Assembly (NCBI GenBank): GCA_965199245.1
Contig: CBDAQP010000001.1
Location: forward strand, 248,001-312,000
Length of the DNA: 64,000 nucleotides
Direction of reading: 5' to 3'
DNA from: Carbonatibacter sp965199245
GTDB taxonomy: Bacteria > Pseudomonadota > Alphaproteobacteria > Kiloniellales > Kiloniellaceae
Shown: piece after piece, positions 62,568 to 64,000 of the stretch
Position numbering within the stretch: the stretch's first letter is position 1
How the letters are laid out: each line of letters starts with the position of its first letter
The notes under the pieces: model-generated
What the model saw: only the letters and a program-made list of their open reading frames with translations
What the model was told of the DNA's origin: nothing
Databases searched by the model: none
Position numbers and translations under genes: made by a program

Positions 62568-63035
62568 ATGTCATTGCCTGCAATCGGTTCTGCCGCCCCT
62601 GACTTTACGGCCCCCGTTTCATCAGAACAGACACTCACTCTCTCCGCTCTGACGGGCCGGATCGTGGTGCTGTATTTCTACCCTAGGGACAGCACCCCCG
62701 GCTGTACGACCGAAGCCTGTGACTTTCGCGATTCTTTCACCCGCCTTACAGAATTAAATGTGGCGGTCGTCGGCGTTTCAAAGGACAGCCTGAAACGCCA
62801 CCATAATTTTTCAGCCAAATACAACCTGCCCTTCCCTCTCGTTTGCGACGAAGACACCAATATTTGCGAAAATTATGGAGTCTGGACAGAAAAATCTATG
62901 TACGGCAAACGCTTCATGGGCATTGAGCGCACAACATTTTTGATTGATACCCACGGCATCATCCGCCAAATCTGGGCGCGGGTCAAAGTCAAGGACCACG
63001 TCGCAGAGGTTATCGCGGCGATTGAACAGCTCTGA
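62568..63035 (+). CDS. bcp: Thioredoxin-dependent peroxiredoxin (BCP/PrxQ type)
   Basis: 155 residues. The active site is FYPRDSTPGCTTEACDFRD, with the peroxidatic cysteine near residue 44 and the resolving cysteine five residues later, the PrxQ alpha-2 arrangement. It reduces hydroperoxides using thioredoxin. Begins 22 bp after glnE. Confidence 0.95.
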   Translation: MSLPAIGSAAPDFTAPVSSEQTLTLSALTGRIVVLYFYPRDSTPGCTTEACDFRDSFTRLTELNVAVVGVSKDSLKRHHNFSAKYNLPFPLVCDEDTNICENYGVWTEKSMYGKRFMGIERTTFLIDTHGIIRQIWARVKVKDHVAEVIAAIEQL

Positions 63036-63043
63036 GCATATCA

Positions 63044-63955
63044 ATGGTTCACGTCCCGCCCCCATCGGATCAGAACATCGACCGGGCCAAAGGCTGGGCG
63101 CGGGAGGCCTTTACTCTCGACAAACTGCCCCACCCGACACAGCAGCCCTCCCTCCTGCCGACACAGCTTGCAAAAGCCGCCGCCCTGGCCCTCAGGATCG
63201 CGAATTCCCATGACAAGGCCGTGCTGTCGCTTCAGATCGGACAGCAATGGCAGGCGGGTTACTTCTCCAGCATTGGCACAGCCGCCCCACCCGATGCCCC
63301 CGCGCGTGAAGACAGGCCCGAACTGGTTCCCCCGGCACAGGTACCCCGCCGCCGACTGGGCCGCGCCACCGCTGGACGGATCGCGCTCCTCCATGCGCTG
63401 TGTCATATCGAACTCCACGCGATTAACCTGTGTTGGGACATTATTGCGCGATTCAGCACCGTTGATATGCCACAGGATTTTTACGACGACTGGGTCGGCA
63501 TTGCCGAAGACGAGGCCCGCCACCATCTGATGCTCTGTGAACGGTTGGACGAACTGGGATCATTTTACGGGGCCATGCCCGCACACGATGGCCTGTGGCA
63601 GGCCGCTGATGTAACCAAGGGTGACCTTAAAGCCCGTTTGGCTATTGTGCCTATGGTTCTGGAAGCACGCGGGCTGGATGTCACACCGGGGATGATTGAA
63701 AAACTCCACGCGGCAGAGGATTTTAATTCTGCCGCACGGCTAGAAATTATCTACGCAGAAGAAATCACCCACGTCGCCCGGGGGAAACGCTGGTTTGACC
63801 TGCTCTGCCGGCGCGAAGGCAACGACCCAATCGAAACCTGGCAAAAACTGGTGCTGAGATACTTTCGGGGGCAGATCAAATCCCCCTTTAACGTGACAGG
63901 TCGCGACCAAGCCAATTTTCCGATCGATTTTTATGGCCCCATCGCCGACCTGTGA
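63044..63955 (+). CDS. DUF455 ferritin-like domain protein
   Basis: 303 residues. The four-helix ferritin-like metal site is visible as ALCHIELHAINLCWD and DEARHHLMLCERLDELGSFY, then EEITHVARGKRWF. DUF455 proteins resemble MiaE-type di-iron tRNA hydroxylases, but the function here is not established. Begins 9 bp after bcp and is likely in the same transcript. Confidence 0.9.
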   Translation: MVHVPPPSDQNIDRAKGWAREAFTLDKLPHPTQQPSLLPTQLAKAAALALRIANSHDKAVLSLQIGQQWQAGYFSSIGTAAPPDAPAREDRPELVPPAQVPRRRLGRATAGRIALLHALCHIELHAINLCWDIIARFSTVDMPQDFYDDWVGIAEDEARHHLMLCERLDELGSFYGAMPAHDGLWQAADVTKGDLKARLAIVPMVLEARGLDVTPGMIEKLHAAEDFNSAARLEIIYAEEITHVARGKRWFDLLCRREGNDPIETWQKLVLRYFRGQIKSPFNVTGRDQANFPIDFYGPIADL

Positions 63956-64000
63956 CCTTCTCCAATGCGGCCCTCTAAACGGCCCCCCCCATTTTCACTG

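Overview
The window is a stretch of chromosome from a moderately GC-rich alphaproteobacterium, most likely of the Rhodospirillales type. The evidence is the gene order tRNA-Pro/rplU/rpmA/obgE/proB, the cluster ubiquinol-cytochrome c chaperone/DUF177/rpmF/plsX/fabH, thiL/nusB/ribH, and a complete aa3-type cytochrome oxidase assembly operon. Genus cannot be decided from the sequence. Core genes are intact, while almost every mobile or accessory gene is broken, so the frameshifts reported here look like genuine decay rather than sequencing error.

Layout. 0-11.3 kb: a DinG-like helicase, tRNA-Pro, ribosomal proteins L21/L27, ObgE, ProB, then a molybdenum/tungsten module (mobA, fdhD, tungstate-type ABC permease and ATPase), NnrS and an NlpC/P60 hydrolase. 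11.4-12.2 kb: a decayed IS1595-type transposase interrupted by a 203-bp MITE. 12.2-16.2 kb: fatty acid/phospholipid operon (fabH, plsX, rpmF, DUF177, chaperone). 16.3-20.4 kb: an IS5-IS5 composite transposon carrying a GT10 fucosyltransferase-like cassette, with an IS3 element nested in one IS5 copy. 20.4-24.6 kb: FkbM methyltransferase, bamE, FliL-like protein, thiL, nusB, ribH. 24.9-27.6 kb: a dead restriction-modification system containing a second MITE copy. 28-31.8 kb: a 12-residue-repeat beta-helix membrane protein, a candidate small RNA, rpsT and an oxidoreductase. 31.9-38.3 kb: a prophage graveyard (portal, adaptor, DUF1376, repressor remnants) holding a PIN/HTH toxin-antitoxin pair and a tandemly duplicated Panacea-type toxin-antitoxin pair. 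39-41.7 kb: two more GT10 cassettes with a pyrC relic between them. 41.8-45.5 kb: pyrC, pyrE and an intact type II restriction-modification pair. 46.4-53.7 kb: coxB-coxA-ctaB-coxF-like-ctaG-coxC-surf1-ctaA-DUF1467. 54.5-64 kb: tyrS, a large AsmA-like protein, glnE, bcp and a DUF455 ferritin-like protein.

Two themes run through the window. First, three GT10 cassettes of about 1.17 kb have precise shared boundaries, a shared leader and a nearly invariant donor-binding C-terminal half, but strongly diverged N-terminal (acceptor-side) halves. One rides on a composite transposon and two lie in a tandem duplication that also copied the start of pyrC. This looks like a surface-glycan diversification system. 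Second, a 24-bp GC-rich repeat (core TTTGCGCGCGGAGCGCGAC and variants) is scattered between genes. It also lies in frame inside genes (ctaA, DUF177, a phage repressor, a phage portal), where it encodes octapeptides of the type L-R-A-E-R-x-x-x, reminiscent of Rickettsia palindromic elements. Short in-frame tandem repeats and long poly-G runs in essential genes fit the same picture of a slippage- and repeat-prone genome.
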